A DNA stretch of 64,000 nucleotides from Toxotes chatareus. Its lineage: Eukaryota; Chordata; Actinopteri; Toxotidae. The notes under the pieces were generated by a model. The model had not been told where the DNA came from. It was given only the letters and a program-made list of their open reading frames with translations, and searched no databases. Position numbers and translations under genes: made by a program. Positions 39,321-50,685 of the stretch are shown here, in pieces; the stretch's first letter is position 1, and each line of letters begins with the position of its first letter. The stretch is taken from positions 24,098,643 to 24,162,642 of the forward strand of contig CM028883.1 of assembly GCA_016801885.1 (NCBI GenBank), written 5' to 3'.

Positions 39321-42125
39321 ATCATGTCCAAAATGATAACTTTCTGAAACATCAGTAACATAATGTAAAAATACTCTGTCAAATACTGCACTCAAACTTT
39401 TATTGAAATTAAAATACATAAGTAATTGTTTATAAAAAATGTACTTAAGCATCAAAATGCGAAATATCTCTATCAGTGTTATATAATTCTGTATACACAG
39501 TATAGTATATTGTTGGATTAGGATGATGCATTGTTGTTGAAGCTGGTCAAGCTTGAGAAAACTGTAACTACAACAAACTGCTGGGTGGTATAATCTATAA
39601 TGTGCATGTACTGATAGCCTATAATGTGTTTTGTAAAATATAATCTTTCATATAACTGTCAAATAAATGTATCATTCCCCTCTGAAAATGTAGCAGGCCA
39701 AACAAAGAGTAGCTAAAATGGAAATAAATAAAGAACAGGTACAACACCTGAAAATTATTTATGTGTATAGTAATTTTCCACCAGAGAACCATAGTGTTGC
39801 GCTCAGTTAAAAGCACTGATCCAAAATATGGTTGAGAAATAGTGAAAAAAAATCTCTAAAGTAAACAAGTAAAAGGAAGAAAAAACCTTCTGGGAGGAGA
39901 AACTAATTCATGGGGAAAAACTGAAAATTACAAGATGAAGTACAAGAGTAAAAGCCAGATTTCTCATCCTTGCTAATTGGCAGTTCACTTTGAATGGCTC
40001 TGCAGTATGTCCAATGAGTTCAACATATGATTCTTTTGTGGGAGCTGACACATTTGTGTGGAGTGAATTTAAAAATGGATTTCATGGGTTCAGAGTCTAT
40101 ATGACCTACTCAGCATGTCTGAAGACGGCTTACAGTTTTAACTTAAGAGGGTGTGTGTTAGATCCGTTCATAACAGAGCTGAAAGTCAGACAGCATGAGT
40201 TCAGTCAACAAGCCTGTCGGATGAGGAAAGTTTTCCTAATCACCAGCCATCAACAACCAATTGGATTTCCACACTTTCCTGATTTCCTGCAGATGTGATT
40301 TTGTTTACTGAACATAACTACGGCCTGGCAGCTTCAAAACAGCGAGACAAGATGAGAAGTTGATTACAGGCGATCAAAGGTTCCCACTTCTCTGTAACTT
40401 TCACATAAAACACCACAGAAACAAACAGCTCAAGAACAAATGTGCCTGCAGTCGCACTGATTGTTGAGCTCTCGTTTGAAGAAGTTTATTTAAGTTTATT
40501 GCTGATTAACCCAGTAAGCTTGTCATAGCACTTTAACACATTAAAATTATGTAATATTATAAAAAGCAATGCCAAAGTGGTAAAAAGACAAAAGCTGCAG
40601 ACCATAACATACAAAAAAGATAAATACAGAGTGAAGAAATGGTCAAATCTGTGTCAGTAAAAGATAAATGTATATGTGAAATCAAAACAGAACCACAATC
40701 CCATTGTACAGAGAGCAAAGTACATTCATCCACATAATTGCTCCTAAAGGAAAGAGTCTGATATGAGACCAATAGGATCACAGGCCAAACCTATTTTAAT
40801 CTTGACTAAACAAAGCACAGGCAGACCCTTACTCACTCTGCCACAACATCCTTCATCATCAGCTTCAACTCACCAGGACAGACAGGCTCTTTCAGCTCTA
40901 AATCATTTCATAATGAGTTCCTTGAAAGCAGAGCAGACACGAAGGCACATTTTCCTAATTCAGCTCTGACATTAAAGAGTAATTTCCATTCAGGTTTGTG
41001 GAGAGATAAGCAGCTGCAGACGTGTCCTCAGAGACATAATTATACCAAACATTAACTTTATGAGTGGACAGGTCAGGAAAGTAAGCATCAGTCTACCTAT
41101 AAATATCAAATAAAACTTGATTTGTATGGACTGGCATGGTCATCTGCCTGTGTTAAAATGAGAAGAGGTGCACTTGTCAGCCTGGTTTACACATTTGTTA
41201 TTTTTGGGCACAGTTTTTGTCAATTTCATTAACTTAAGATGATTGAGAGAGCAGGGAAATCCTACATTGTTGTCTTTTAGTTCTCTTGTGTTTCATGTTC
41301 ACACTGACTTTGTAGAGCTGTGATCACGGTGCAACATGGGTACAGGTCACATTCTGCAATGATACGTGGGGCCAAAAAAAAAATCTAGATAAGATTTGGG
41401 TGCTGCTCACATATACATGCAAACCATTTGGTAACCATGGTTCCATGTATGCATGTCACCTTGTGCGTGTAGTCATTTTCTCTGATCAATCAGAAAGTGA
41501 AAAAGATCTAAAACAGAATTAGCTTTTTTCCTTCCCTGTGTATTTTAACAGTCCCTAAGTAATTGTAAATCCTAGTTAAATGTGAGCACACATTAACTAC
41601 ACTCACACATTTTACTTTGCTTCCACAACTGAGTCCCCTGTCTGTGGCAATTCCACTGAAATCAACTAAATTAAGTCTAAGAAGAGTAAGTGCTGGTGCG
41701 ATTAGGTCCAACTCTAATTACTTTAATTTAATTATTAAATTTTGGACAGTATCTTTGTCCTGGACGAAGACACTGTCCAAATGGCCAGTGTCCCAAAAGC
41801 AGAGTGCTTGGCAATGTTTGAACCAAGGCTGCTTGAGCTCCGTCACTCTCTGTCAACCTGGAAACACTCCCATCATTGAACAAGCTCCACTAATCCCTTA
41901 CCACCGCATGAGGGTGAGAGACACTCAATCTGTGTGTGTGTATGTGAGAGAGAGAGAGTGTGTGTGTGTGTCTCTGCCTGAGGACCATTGGGATTTCCCT
42001 TTTTAATTAATTCAGGATTTGTTTGGGGCACAGGGTCAGAAATGGAGAGTGAGGCAGAGACATTTTCTCATGTAAAACCTTTAGGCTGATGAGTGCGTGC
42101 ATGTGTGACTGTGTGTGCGTGTGTG

Positions 42126-42127
<2 letters not shown>
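39321..42127. other. Noncoding sequence, nothing recognised
   Basis: About 2.8 kb of AT-rich sequence. Frames at 39990-40298 and 41617-42006 reach 102-129 codons but have no recognisable domain, and the second ends in a GT-repeat artefact. Confidence 0.4.

Positions 42128-42160
<33 letters not shown>
42128..42160. repeat. (TG)16 microsatellite
   Basis: Perfect TG array, preceded by interrupted TG words from about 42099. Confidence 0.95.
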
Positions 42161-42161
<1 letters not shown>

Positions 42162-42269
42162 TGGCATAGGGAGAGGAAAGCCAAAGAGGAGAATAGCAAA
42201 GAGAAAAAGATGTTTGTTTGTTTGCATGGGAAGGATGGTGAGAAACCTTTCAGTGTGACAATTTATCTC

Positions 42270-42530
42270 ATCTAAAATTACATTCTTGATAGTTACAATT
42301 CCAAGCTGAAATATCTGTAATGCAAGAACAGTTGTAGATACTATATCTGCAATGAACATTGCTACGAGTAAGATTTGAATTGCTGACATTAGGAATCAAT
42401 GTTTTGGCTAGTGGGAACTGAGTAGTAGATATATGAATTAGAATTGAAACTGGAAAAAATTCCATTGTGCGTGTTGACTTGGAATTATAACAAGTCAAAA
42501 GTAAATTACAGATATCTGTAACTGAGTTTG
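42270..42530. repeat. AT-rich dispersed repeat with ATATCTGTAA motifs, family H
   Basis: The motif ATATCTGTAA or a one-base variant occurs near 42311, 42341 and 42511, amid GTAGATATATGAATTAGAAT and ATAACAAGTCAAAAG blocks. This pattern matches a simple, internally repetitive fish element that I recall. Orientation is uncertain. Confidence 0.5.
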
Positions 42531-42606
42531 AATAGAAGTCAGTGGTAAAAGTGGGCAGAGTTTGTTTCAGCCGAATTCTGTGCCTCCCTCACTGAATGTG
42601 CTGAAA

Positions 42607-42641
42607 ACATTCATTCAGTCAGGTACTGACTGAATGAATGT
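42607..42641. repeat. Inverted repeat, perfect 15-bp stem with 5-nt loop
   Basis: ACATTCATTCAGTCA at 42607-42621 pairs exactly with 42627-42641. The loop is GGTAC. Confidence 0.92.
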
Positions 42642-43208
42642 GGTAAGTAGAGCTTACTCTACATTCTAGAGGTACTCAATAACTCTGTCAAAGGCACATA
42701 AATGTGCTTCTGTGACTGCTCCACCACACTCCCTGTCTTTCCAGTGTGGAAATGAAGAGTGTGACAGTAGCTGCTCACGGCTTTCTGTGCTACACTGAGT
42801 GCTGGTCACTCCACATCACACTACGTGGCCATGAGGCCACATTTCCTACAGCTGTTGCTCCCCCACTCCTCTGTAGCATTTTTTAAATGTGCTAATGTGC
42901 AGAGAAAGAGAGTTTTTAGCATGCAGTTATATATGCAAGCTGTACATGAAATTAATTAAACAAGAAAAACACTAAGTACGGCTGGTACGGATAGTGTGGG
43001 TCTAATCCGTCTCAGGTAGCCATGCAAAGTCCCTATTACCATAAAACTGTATCTCATCAGCCACCTCAGATCAGTGTGTGTGTGTGTGTCTGAGATAACT
43101 GTGTCCGAATGCTTCTAGTTAACTTTTCCCACGAAATCCTTGTCAGCTCCTTTTATGATTGATACACACTGTGTGGCATGTAGGGCTCACAGCTCACTCT
43201 GTAGGCAA
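42642..43208. other. Noncoding sequence, nothing recognised
   Basis: AT-rich sequence with one short GT run at about 43076-43089. Confidence 0.4.
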
Positions 43209-43217
43209 ACACACACA

Positions 43218-43273
<56 letters not shown>

Positions 43274-43283
43274 CACACACACA
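43209..43283. repeat. Compound (CA)n(CGCA)10(CA)n microsatellite
   Basis: A block of tandem CGCA units (about 43218-43261) is flanked by plain CA on both sides. The block contains about ten evenly spaced CpG sites in an otherwise CpG-poor area. Confidence 0.95.
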
Positions 43284-45734
43284 TTGTGTGTTTCTGGATA
43301 TTCTAATGATTCATAGGGAGTAGCTGAGAGTTATTACAGTTTTGAGGGCTTTCACTCGTCAAAATGGCCCCTGGGTGCACACATGTGTTTCTGAGGTTTG
43401 TGTATGTGTGGACCTCATGCTCTGTGACATCTCTTAGACCAACATGAGTCAGCGGGTAAGAATTTCAAAACTCTTTATGAGCATTTGAGATTCATTTGTT
43501 CTTTAGAGAGCTCAGTGAATGAGAGCGCAGAGTTTTGTGCGAGTGTGAGAAAAGAGTGTGTGAACACGACGGGTGTGTGTGTCGTAATGGTTTAAACGAT
43601 TTGAAATGGATGAAATATGGAACATGGCAAAAGCAATTCCTCATCATCTGACAAAGCAGTTGTGGCTACAAAGTGTTCAGCGCTTGTGATTTGACTTGTG
43701 AGCAAAATGTTATTTGCGCTTTTGGCGAGAAAAATGTGGCCCATTAAGTCAAGACTGAGAGTAATGTAAGAGCAGTTACAAGCCCGGCAGTGCTGCATAT
43801 TGAGATGTTTTGAATTTAATACGCAGGTGTGTGTGTGTGTGCATGCATGCATGTGTGTGGTTAACAGGAATGTGCTGGGTGCAGTAATTGAGAGATAAGA
43901 TCTCAGCAGAGGGCTTATGTGCTGACAGACACACAGAGAGGTGATGAGACTGACGGAGACAATCCTCGCTCATGTTCTTCCATTTCCAGTAGCTGCATCT
44001 GTCAGGTGTGCTCCCACTGACCCACTTCCAGTTCCTGACAGCTTTCTAAGTTTTTGAATTCCCACAATGGCATTTTGTCCCTCTTTGTCATTACTTGTTC
44101 AAAACCAAGTAGAATTTGCTCCCACTACCAAGTATTATCTGTGTATCCAAAGCCTTATTCATCTGTGCCATAGAGCTCCATTGTTCATAAGTAAGTCATA
44201 CTGTTAAACTGGGCAACATATTCCTTCATTACTGTGAACACACACACACTAGTTTATTTTGACTGAATTCCTCATAGACCATCTTGTTGCCAGAAATACT
44301 GACTAGTGCATCAAATGTAGATTAATCTGCTGATGAAAATAGTTTGCAACATAGAACTATTTATTCCAGGCTGAGTCATGTTTCCTAAAAACTACAGAGC
44401 CCAGCTGTTTTAAACTTTGCCTTTTTTAAAGCTGAGCAGTATTTCCATGTTTATGTTCAGCGTGAGCTCCAGGTCGTGGCTGTCACAAAAAGGCTGACTG
44501 TAATGTGTAGAGTGAGTGAACACAATGTATAAGCTAATAAAAACGCACAGTGTGTGTGTGTCCAGCTTAACACATTGTTCATTTTAATGTTTTTGTGGTA
44601 TTTGTAGACAATAAGTAATATATAGACTAAGTGCAGCGTTATTCTGCTCTGTGTATTGTTATACAAAAAACATTCATGATTAAACCTTTATCCATCCCAG
44701 CCCTGTATCCCTAGGAAATATGTTCATATTGGATGATTCTGCACCTGACGCAAATCCTAAATGTCATTACAAGAAGTAGTCCTTTATGTGAAGCGTTGGA
44801 AAGTGACCTTACAGAAGTCAGGGTAGTGGATGGGACAAACAATGACCACAGTCTTTCTAACCTTAACCATCTCATGCACAGACACTGTAGAAGGTATGAA
44901 GTTTTCATTTTTACAGGTTGTGTGTTTTATCAAACTGACAGAAACATATAGGATTTGCAGTGTACAACAATGAAAGCTGAGAGAAGGGAACGGAAGAATT
45001 GTGTATGTGTAAATATAGTTTTATTCACACGCCAAGACGTTTGTGCGCAGATGGGAAAAGCGGATGTGTGAATGCCAGTAATGATTTTCCAAATGGCCAG
45101 AGTAGATGTGAGATATAACTTGTTATAGGATACACAGGGGAATACTTAAGGTGGGTTTGCTGTTGAGCTGCATCCAAGCACACTTCCTTCTCTTATTGGA
45201 CCCGCTAGAGTGTGCGTGCCTGTTTGCATGTGTTTGTGTGTGTGTGTATTTAAATGTCCAGTGGGGCTGTTGCAGATAATATGACCAGGGTCAGGGACAT
45301 GGTGGGTTATGAAACTTAACTCTTCTCGTAAACCGACTCATTTCCACCGTAGCATGATGAGCGCACAAGGAGGATGGTGGGAGCATGTGAGCCCGGAAGG
45401 GAGGGAAAGGAACTAATAGTTAACGACAGAATAAAGAAAGAAAAGAGGGATATAGTAGAGAATAAAATAAAGAAATTATTTAGCGCATGAGCAAAGAGAA
45501 GAATAAGAAGTAAGGAAGCTGAGTGAGGGAGGGAATAAAGGAGGAGGAACTGTAAGATTTAAGTAAGGAAATGATTCAAGGAAAGGAGAGTTGATTACAG
45601 AATAAAAGGGAGAGAAAGAAAAGAAAGCGCTGATCAGGGGAGGGAAGGGAAGAAAAAGAAAGGAAGGAATGAGAGAAGTTATTGGTATCATAATATACTG
45701 TATGTACCATATATTAATCTTGAGAATTAAAACT
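43284..45734. other. Noncoding sequence, nothing recognised
   Basis: The minus frames at 43592-43973 and the paired frames at 44711-44951 have no domain. From about 45360 the plus strand becomes markedly purine-rich. There are no supported genes. Confidence 0.4.
45360..45700 (+). repeat. Purine-rich tract
   Basis: The plus strand is dominated by A and G over several hundred bases (GGGAGGGAAAGG, AAAGAAAGAAAAGAGG, GGGAGGGAAGGGAAGAAAAA types). It can form triplex or H-DNA in its more regular parts, and it yields artefactual S/F/P/L-rich minus frames. Confidence 0.7.
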
Positions 45735-45780
45735 TTAAGTAAAAATACTAATACAACACTGTAAAATAAAAGTACATGTA
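45735..45780. repeat. Teleost repeat family C (copy 1, fragment)
   Basis: AAGTAAAAATACTAATACAA, then CACTGTAAAATAAAAGTAC, matches an internal block of family C, also seen at 48480-48520. Confidence 0.6.
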
Positions 45781-46179
45781 AACATGGAGCACACAAAGGT
45801 GTATGCAAGTAGAGAGGGAGGGAATAAGGATGCAGCAGAGGGCAGACAGGAAGGACGGTAGTTAAAGAATAACAGTGTTCAGTTCAGTAATAAATAAAAA
45901 GAATGAATAAAGAGGACGATGAAATAAATAGTCAAATGAACACTGCATGTTGATTTCATCATGGCTTTTTTTCCCCCAATGACACTTTTTATTCCTCTCT
46001 GTCCTCTCCCTCTCCCTGTCCTCAGTTTGCAGGTCTCTCTGGTATGGGTCTGCCACAACTGCTCAACACTCAACATCATCAATATCCATTTTATCATCAT
46101 TATCATTATTACTAATTGGTGCTGCTGTTGTTATTAATAACACTATTACACCTGTAAGGATCACTATTACAGTTATCAT

Positions 46180-46425
46180 CATAACGACCACTCTGACAGT
46201 GCTTGAATACAACAGTATATCCAGCTGTTCTCTCTCTCTTTCTCTCTCTCCCTCTCTCCCCCATTTCTCTCCTGGAAACCCAACCAGTTGAGGCAGACAG
46301 CCGCCCACCCTGAGTCCTGTTCTGTCTGAGGTTTCTTCCTGTTAAAGGGCGTTTGTCTTTCTCTATTGTCACCAAGCGCTTGTTCATGATGAGAGCCACT
46401 GGGTTTCTCTCTATAAAATTATAAG
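46180..46425 (+). repeat. Teleost dispersed repeat, family F
   Basis: A CT-rich stretch (46230-46262) is followed by CCTGGAAACCCAACCAGTTG, AGGCAGACAGCCGCCCACCC, TGAGTCCTGTTCTGTCTGAG, GTTTCTTCCTGTTAAAGGGC and TTCATGATGAGAGCCACTGG. I recall this order as a highly abundant percomorph repeat (GGTTTCTTCCTGTTAAAAGG type). The 3' end is at about 46425. Confidence 0.75.
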
Positions 46426-46830
46426 ACTAGGAGGCATTCAACAAGGGCACAAGGTAAGGCATGGAAGAAAGGAGGGGATGGGAAAGGAAAGACAGAAAGT
46501 CAGAGAAGGAGCTGGACAGAGGGATATGGCAGGGAAGGGAAAGAGGATGTAGAAAAAAGCAAATTAAGAGAATGACAACTAGAACAAGGGAGGATATACT
46601 GAATGAGGGAAGCACAGAATAAGGAACAAGACAATATCAAAAGGAAGTAATGTGAATGAGGAGATGAATAAGAAAAGGACAAAGGAAACAAGGAATAATA
46701 ATGGGAAGAAATAAGGCAACAGCAAAAGAAAGGACAAAAGATGAAAATTAGTCAAGAAAAAAAGGGAGGAAAGTTAGGAAGTGGGGTGAATGAGGATGGA
46801 GGAATCATATGTGAGGGAGGGATAGATGGA
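46426..46830 (+). repeat. Second purine-rich tract
   Basis: The plus strand is again mostly A and G (GGAGGGGATGGGAAAGGAAA and similar). Together with 45360-45700 it brackets the family F copy. Confidence 0.65.
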
Positions 46831-47275
46831 GGAATGCCAGTGTTAATCCGTGTGTGAGAGCAACGGCTCAGTGTCAGGTGTCTGCCTGTGAAAGGCCCTG
46901 TGTCACTGCGGTATCACCACGGCCGAGCAGGGACGCAGGGAGGTTGGAGTGAGGGAGTTCCAGAAAACCTGACAACAGGAATTTGTTTATGACGGAGCAG
47001 CAGTGAGCAAACAAAAGTGAGAAACACTGAAAACCGAGAAGAAGAAGAAGAAGAAGAAGAAGAGGGTGTGGAGAAGGTGGCATTAAATGTCAGCTTCTCT
47101 ACCTGTTGGCCTGTGAGGCTGACTGTCTGTCATCAGCAGGCTTCAGTGTCCTGAAAAGGAGCCAATTTGTAGAGAATTTGTAACCCTCCCTCCTCCTCTT
47201 TCTCCCACTCTGATTCAGTCTGTATGACATTTTTATTAAGACGACATACAAACTCATTCTGTCAGGAATGAGTGG
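46831..47275. other. Noncoding sequence with GAA array
   Basis: It contains the (GAA)9 array at 47038-47064 and nothing else I recognise. Confidence 0.4.
47038..47064. repeat. (GAA)9 microsatellite
   Basis: Perfect GAA array of about 27 bp. Confidence 0.95.
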
Positions 47276-47310
47276 GTGGTGGAAGAAGTATTCAGATGCC
47301 TCACTTAAAG
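47276..47310 (-). repeat. Family C (copy 2), terminal part before the interruption
   Basis: GGTGGTGGAAGAAGTATTCA, then GATGCCTCACTTAAAG, corresponds to the end of a very common teleost element (CTTTACTTAAGTAAAAG...GAATACTTCTTCCACC on the other strand). The continuation is found at about 48475. Confidence 0.6.
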
Positions 47311-47394
47311 TTATAAATCTTTACAAATCAATATATTTATATATTTACATGAACATTAGATGAGCTCTGAAAAGCCTTTTATTGCCTTTCAGAT

Positions 47395-47600
47395 GCAGTA
47401 GGCAGCTCTGATAAACCCACTGCCTGCGACAGGCAACATTTACAACGACAGGGTGAACATAGTGGAGCATTTAGCAGTTAAAGAGCCAGATATTCTCCTC
47501 ATGAGTTTGTGGAGCTCAAAACCAGTGTTCAAAGGAGAGTGAATATTGTAGCTCTGTATCTGCTGGATATGTAAACAGGCAAATATTTGCTAAAGTGTTC
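47395..47600 (-). repeat. Family B (copy 4), reverse orientation
   Basis: GGTGAACATAGTGGAGCATT, TAGCAGTTAAAGAGCCAGAT, ATTCTCCTCATGAGTTTGTG and GAGCTCAAAACCAGTG form the reverse complement of the GGTCTCCACCAACTC...CTGGCTC...GCTCCACTATGTTCACC blocks in copies 3 and 5. Confidence 0.7.
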
Positions 47601-48152
47601 ACAATAGCTCATTAATAAGTGGCCAAAGAAATCAAGTAATGCAGGTTCTTATGCCTCCGCGCCGGAGATAGCCAAGGCCGGACACATTATGTTTTTGGGT
47701 TGTCCGTCTGTCTATCGGTCCCGGATTGTTCAACGCACTATATCTCAAAAACGCTTTGAGGTCTCTCTGTCAAACTTTGCACAAATGTTGACTGTGACTT
47801 AAAGCAGATCTAAAAGGAGTTTGGAGGTCAAAGGTGAAAGGGCAAGGTCACTATGACCATATTTATGTTTTGCATGGTAATGCAATATTGTAAGGACCGT
47901 TTGAGGGGTGGCTTTCAAACTTTGCACAAATGTCAACTCTGCCTCAAGGATGAAGTGAGTAGATTTTGGAGGTCAGAGGTCAGAGGCCACAGTCACTGTG
48001 ATTGTACATTTAATTTTATGCAGGCGAATGTGATTATCTGAAGAATACTTTGCAGTAACGTTCTTTAAATGTTCACTGTCACTCAGAGATGAAGTGAGTG
48101 GATTTTGCACAAATGTTGACTGTGACTCAAGGATGAACTGGGTAGACTTTGG

Positions 48153-48172
48153 AGGTCAGAGGTCAAAGGTCA
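48153..48172 (+). promoter_or_regulatory. Triple AGGTCA DR1-like array (unit 3)
   Basis: AGGTCA-G-AGGTCA-A-AGGTCA, three perfect nuclear-receptor half-sites with 1-bp spacing. It matches the DR1 consensus by sequence. In vivo binding is not shown. Confidence 0.5.
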
Positions 48173-48300
48173 AGGTTGCTGTAACCTTAATGCAAATGTT
48201 GTGCTTCAGAATATGTTACCTCTACAATGCTTTGAGTGATGTTCTTCAGACTTTGCACATATTATCACTACTTGTCAAAGATGGAGTCAATATGTATTGG

Positions 48301-48320
48301 AGGTCAGAGGTCAAAGGTCA
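48301..48320 (+). promoter_or_regulatory. Triple AGGTCA DR1-like array (unit 4)
   Basis: The same 20-bp arrangement as at 48153-48172, in the next tandem unit. Confidence 0.5.
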
Positions 48321-48474
48321 AGGCCAGTGTGATCTTATGTAAGTTTTGCTTGTGAACACCCACTAACACACTCTAACCTTCCCAAACATTGCCATTATTA
48401 GTACAAAACACCCATAACCTCTGCCTCTACATCTGCTACAAACAGGCACCCAACCACACAGAGGCCTACCATTA

Positions 48475-48795
48475 GATATAATATTAAGTAAAAATATCAA
48501 TACCACAATGTAAAACTCAGCAAACTGTACTTTAACTACCAAATCTGCATTAGCATGTAAGCAGCATTTTGATGCAGCTAGGTGAAGTGGAGCTAATTTT
48601 GTCTGCACTGCTGGGTAGTTAAATCTATCACAGTGCATTATATTTTACACTACATATGTTTTGAGTTTTAAATCTTAATATGCAAAGTAACTAGAAAGTT
48701 TTGCAGGGTAAAAAATAAAGAATAAATATAAAGTTGCATTAATTGACAACACTCAAGTGCCTCAGAACTGTACTTGAGTACTCAGATGTTTTTCC
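48475..48795 (-). repeat. Family C (copy 2), main part after the interruption
   Basis: AAGTAAAAATATCAATACCA, GCATGTAAGCAGCATTTTGA, TGCAGCTAGGTGAAGTGGAG, CTGGGTAGTTAAATCTATCA, TTAAATCTTAATATGCAAAG with TAACTAG, and CTCAGAACTGTACTTGAGTA follow the recalled family order. It completes the end piece at 47276-47310. Confidence 0.7.
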
Positions 48796-49242
48796 CGGCT
48801 AACAAACTAATGCATGAAAAGCTGTGAACACTGATTATCATTCAAACACATGAACAAACCAAACCACCAAACATATGCACAGACCTCTCAGAAGGTGTGT
48901 GAGTGTGTGTGTGTCTGTGTGTGTGGTACTAATTACACTCGTTCTGTCTACAAAACAGCTTCCTCATTTTTCACCTGCCCAACACACACATTCCGACTTG
49001 ACACACACATACAACGCTCTCCCTCTCTCTCTCACCCACCTCTTGTTCACTGTCTCGTCTCATCTCATTGCTTCCTATTCCTCTCTCAGACTGGTGGTAG
49101 TGGTGCGAGTGTGTGTGTGTGTGTTAGACTTACTGACACTTTACTGATGGAGTGATGTCCATCTGATCCGCCTGCTGTCTCAGGTGTCCCTCAGCACTGC
49201 TTACAACATATCAGTCATCCTAAAGCTGCCCCGCAGCCCCAA

Positions 49243-49278
49243 AACACACACACACACACACACACACCACCACCACCA
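49243..49278. repeat. (CA)12 plus (CAC)4 microsatellite
   Basis: CA array to about 49266, then four CAC units. Confidence 0.93.
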
Positions 49279-49455
49279 GTCATACACAACTGCACTGATA
49301 AAATCGCACATCTTAACACAGACACCATAGAAACATCACAACACTGACCCACCCATACTCACACCTTCACCAGTGCAATTCCACATCTGGATAGTGGGGG
49401 TGAGATGGTGGGGGTGTTAACAAAGAAAATAGGCTGCTGTGACCAGCACCCTAAA

Positions 49456-49478
49456 TACACACACACACACACACACAC
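49456..49478. repeat. (AC)11 microsatellite
   Basis: Perfect AC array. Confidence 0.93.
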
Positions 49479-49558
49479 GTATGCACAGCAGGCCTGAGGC
49501 AGATTCTTCAGACCATGGTCTCCATCCTGGGTGGCAAGATTCGCACACACAAACACAG

Positions 49559-49559
<1 letters not shown>

Positions 49560-49617
<58 letters not shown>
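49560..49617. repeat. (CA)29 microsatellite
   Basis: Perfect CA array of about 58 bp. Confidence 0.97.
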
Positions 49618-49620
<3 letters not shown>

Positions 49621-49924
49621 AGAGTGCTGATGGAAGTGCAGTGTCAGAACAGGGTGATAGATTAAACTCATACCAGAAGCAATGGGGTGGTAGTCACACT
49701 GAAGTGGAACCAGTAAAAATCTATTCTGTGTGTACTGTTGTACTCATATGGTCATGTTTGTGTGCATATGCGTGTGTGTGTGTTGCAGTGAGGGGGTAAT
49801 TCCATCCGAGACCCTCAGAGTGACCCCAAAACACACACTGACCCCCCCTGCCTGAGGCCGCACACAAGCCAAAACACACACTTAGCCAAACCACACACAG
49901 TCACAGACTATGGCCAGCGTCCCC

Positions 49925-49925
<1 letters not shown>

Positions 49926-50006
<81 letters not shown>
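49926..50006. repeat. (AC)40 microsatellite
   Basis: Perfect AC array of about 81 bp. Confidence 0.97.
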
Positions 50007-50007
<1 letters not shown>

Positions 50008-50427
50008 TGGAAATAACCAAAAAGGGTGCATTTTATAAAGTTATTGATTGAAGTAATAGTAGGTCACCTGGTCTGTTAGCATTAGCAAATGAAGCTAACT
50101 TACAGAGAGGATACTGTGTGTTTAAGAGCCGGGGAAAGATTTACTGTCAGGTGCATTTTCCAACTAACTTTACAGCAGGTTTATGATGTGGTTAAACACT
50201 CAAAGCGTGTAGAAATATTCCACACACCTTTATATGTGTCTGACATTTGTTTGGCAGTTAAGCCAAGTCACCAGGCAAATTTCTGTGAACTTGTGCCAAA
50301 CAATTTACGTTTTACATCATAGGTTTGCTTCTGCTGCAAGTTTGAACATGATGGTGCATGATGGTGCACACCTCAACAAGAAAAATATGGACGAAGTGGC
50401 ATGAAGACACTGTCAAAGATAAATTGC

Positions 50428-50450
50428 TCAGTTCAGTTCAGTTCAGTTCA
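50428..50450. repeat. (GTTCA)4 pentanucleotide repeat
   Basis: Four tandem GTTCA units preceded by a partial one. Confidence 0.9.
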
Positions 50451-50685
50451 TCTTTCCTGTCAGACTCAACGTCCATTAGAAAAACATGAGAACACAACAA
50501 GGTACAAAACATACATAAATAAAATATTACTGTTCTTATTTTAGATAAATTTTACTTCACAATTAAATTGTTTGTTTGAATGAATTGCGAGATTTTAACA
50601 ACTATACAACCCAAAAATCTTCTGCATATTGGTCTTCAGGTATGGGAAAACATGGAAAACACCAGAATGAACAGTGTCTGCTTAT

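Larger units (their letters stand above)
47645..48355 (+). repeat. Tandem repeat (about 150-bp units) with AGGTCA arrays, family D
   Basis: Four units share a TTTGCACAAATGT-type block (47776, 47921, 48104, 48252) followed by a GGAGGTCA cluster (47823, 47968, 48151, 48299). Spacings are about 145, 183 and 148 bp. The start carries a CTCCGCGCCGGAG palindrome at 47656-47668. This resembles a teleost element I recall. The AGGTCA copies are one base apart, which is the DR1 spacing bound by HNF4/RXR-type nuclear receptors; regulatory use here is only a possibility. Confidence 0.75.
48796..50685. other. CA/TG-rich noncoding sequence
   Basis: Very rich in simple repeats: CA arrays at 49243-49266 (followed by a short CAC run), 49456-49478, 49560-49617 and 49926-50006, and (GTTCA)4 at 50428-50450. 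The long frames across this part are repeat artefacts. No gene is supported. Confidence 0.5.

Noticed and set aside
41617..42006. 129-aa plus frame
   Set aside because: It lacks homology I can recognise, and the last third is GT-repeat translation.
47645..48342. Short frames with repeated GGQRSKV-like peptide
   Set aside because: The apparent peptide repeats (FGGQRSKVK) are translations of the AGGTCA tandem repeat, not a repeat protein.
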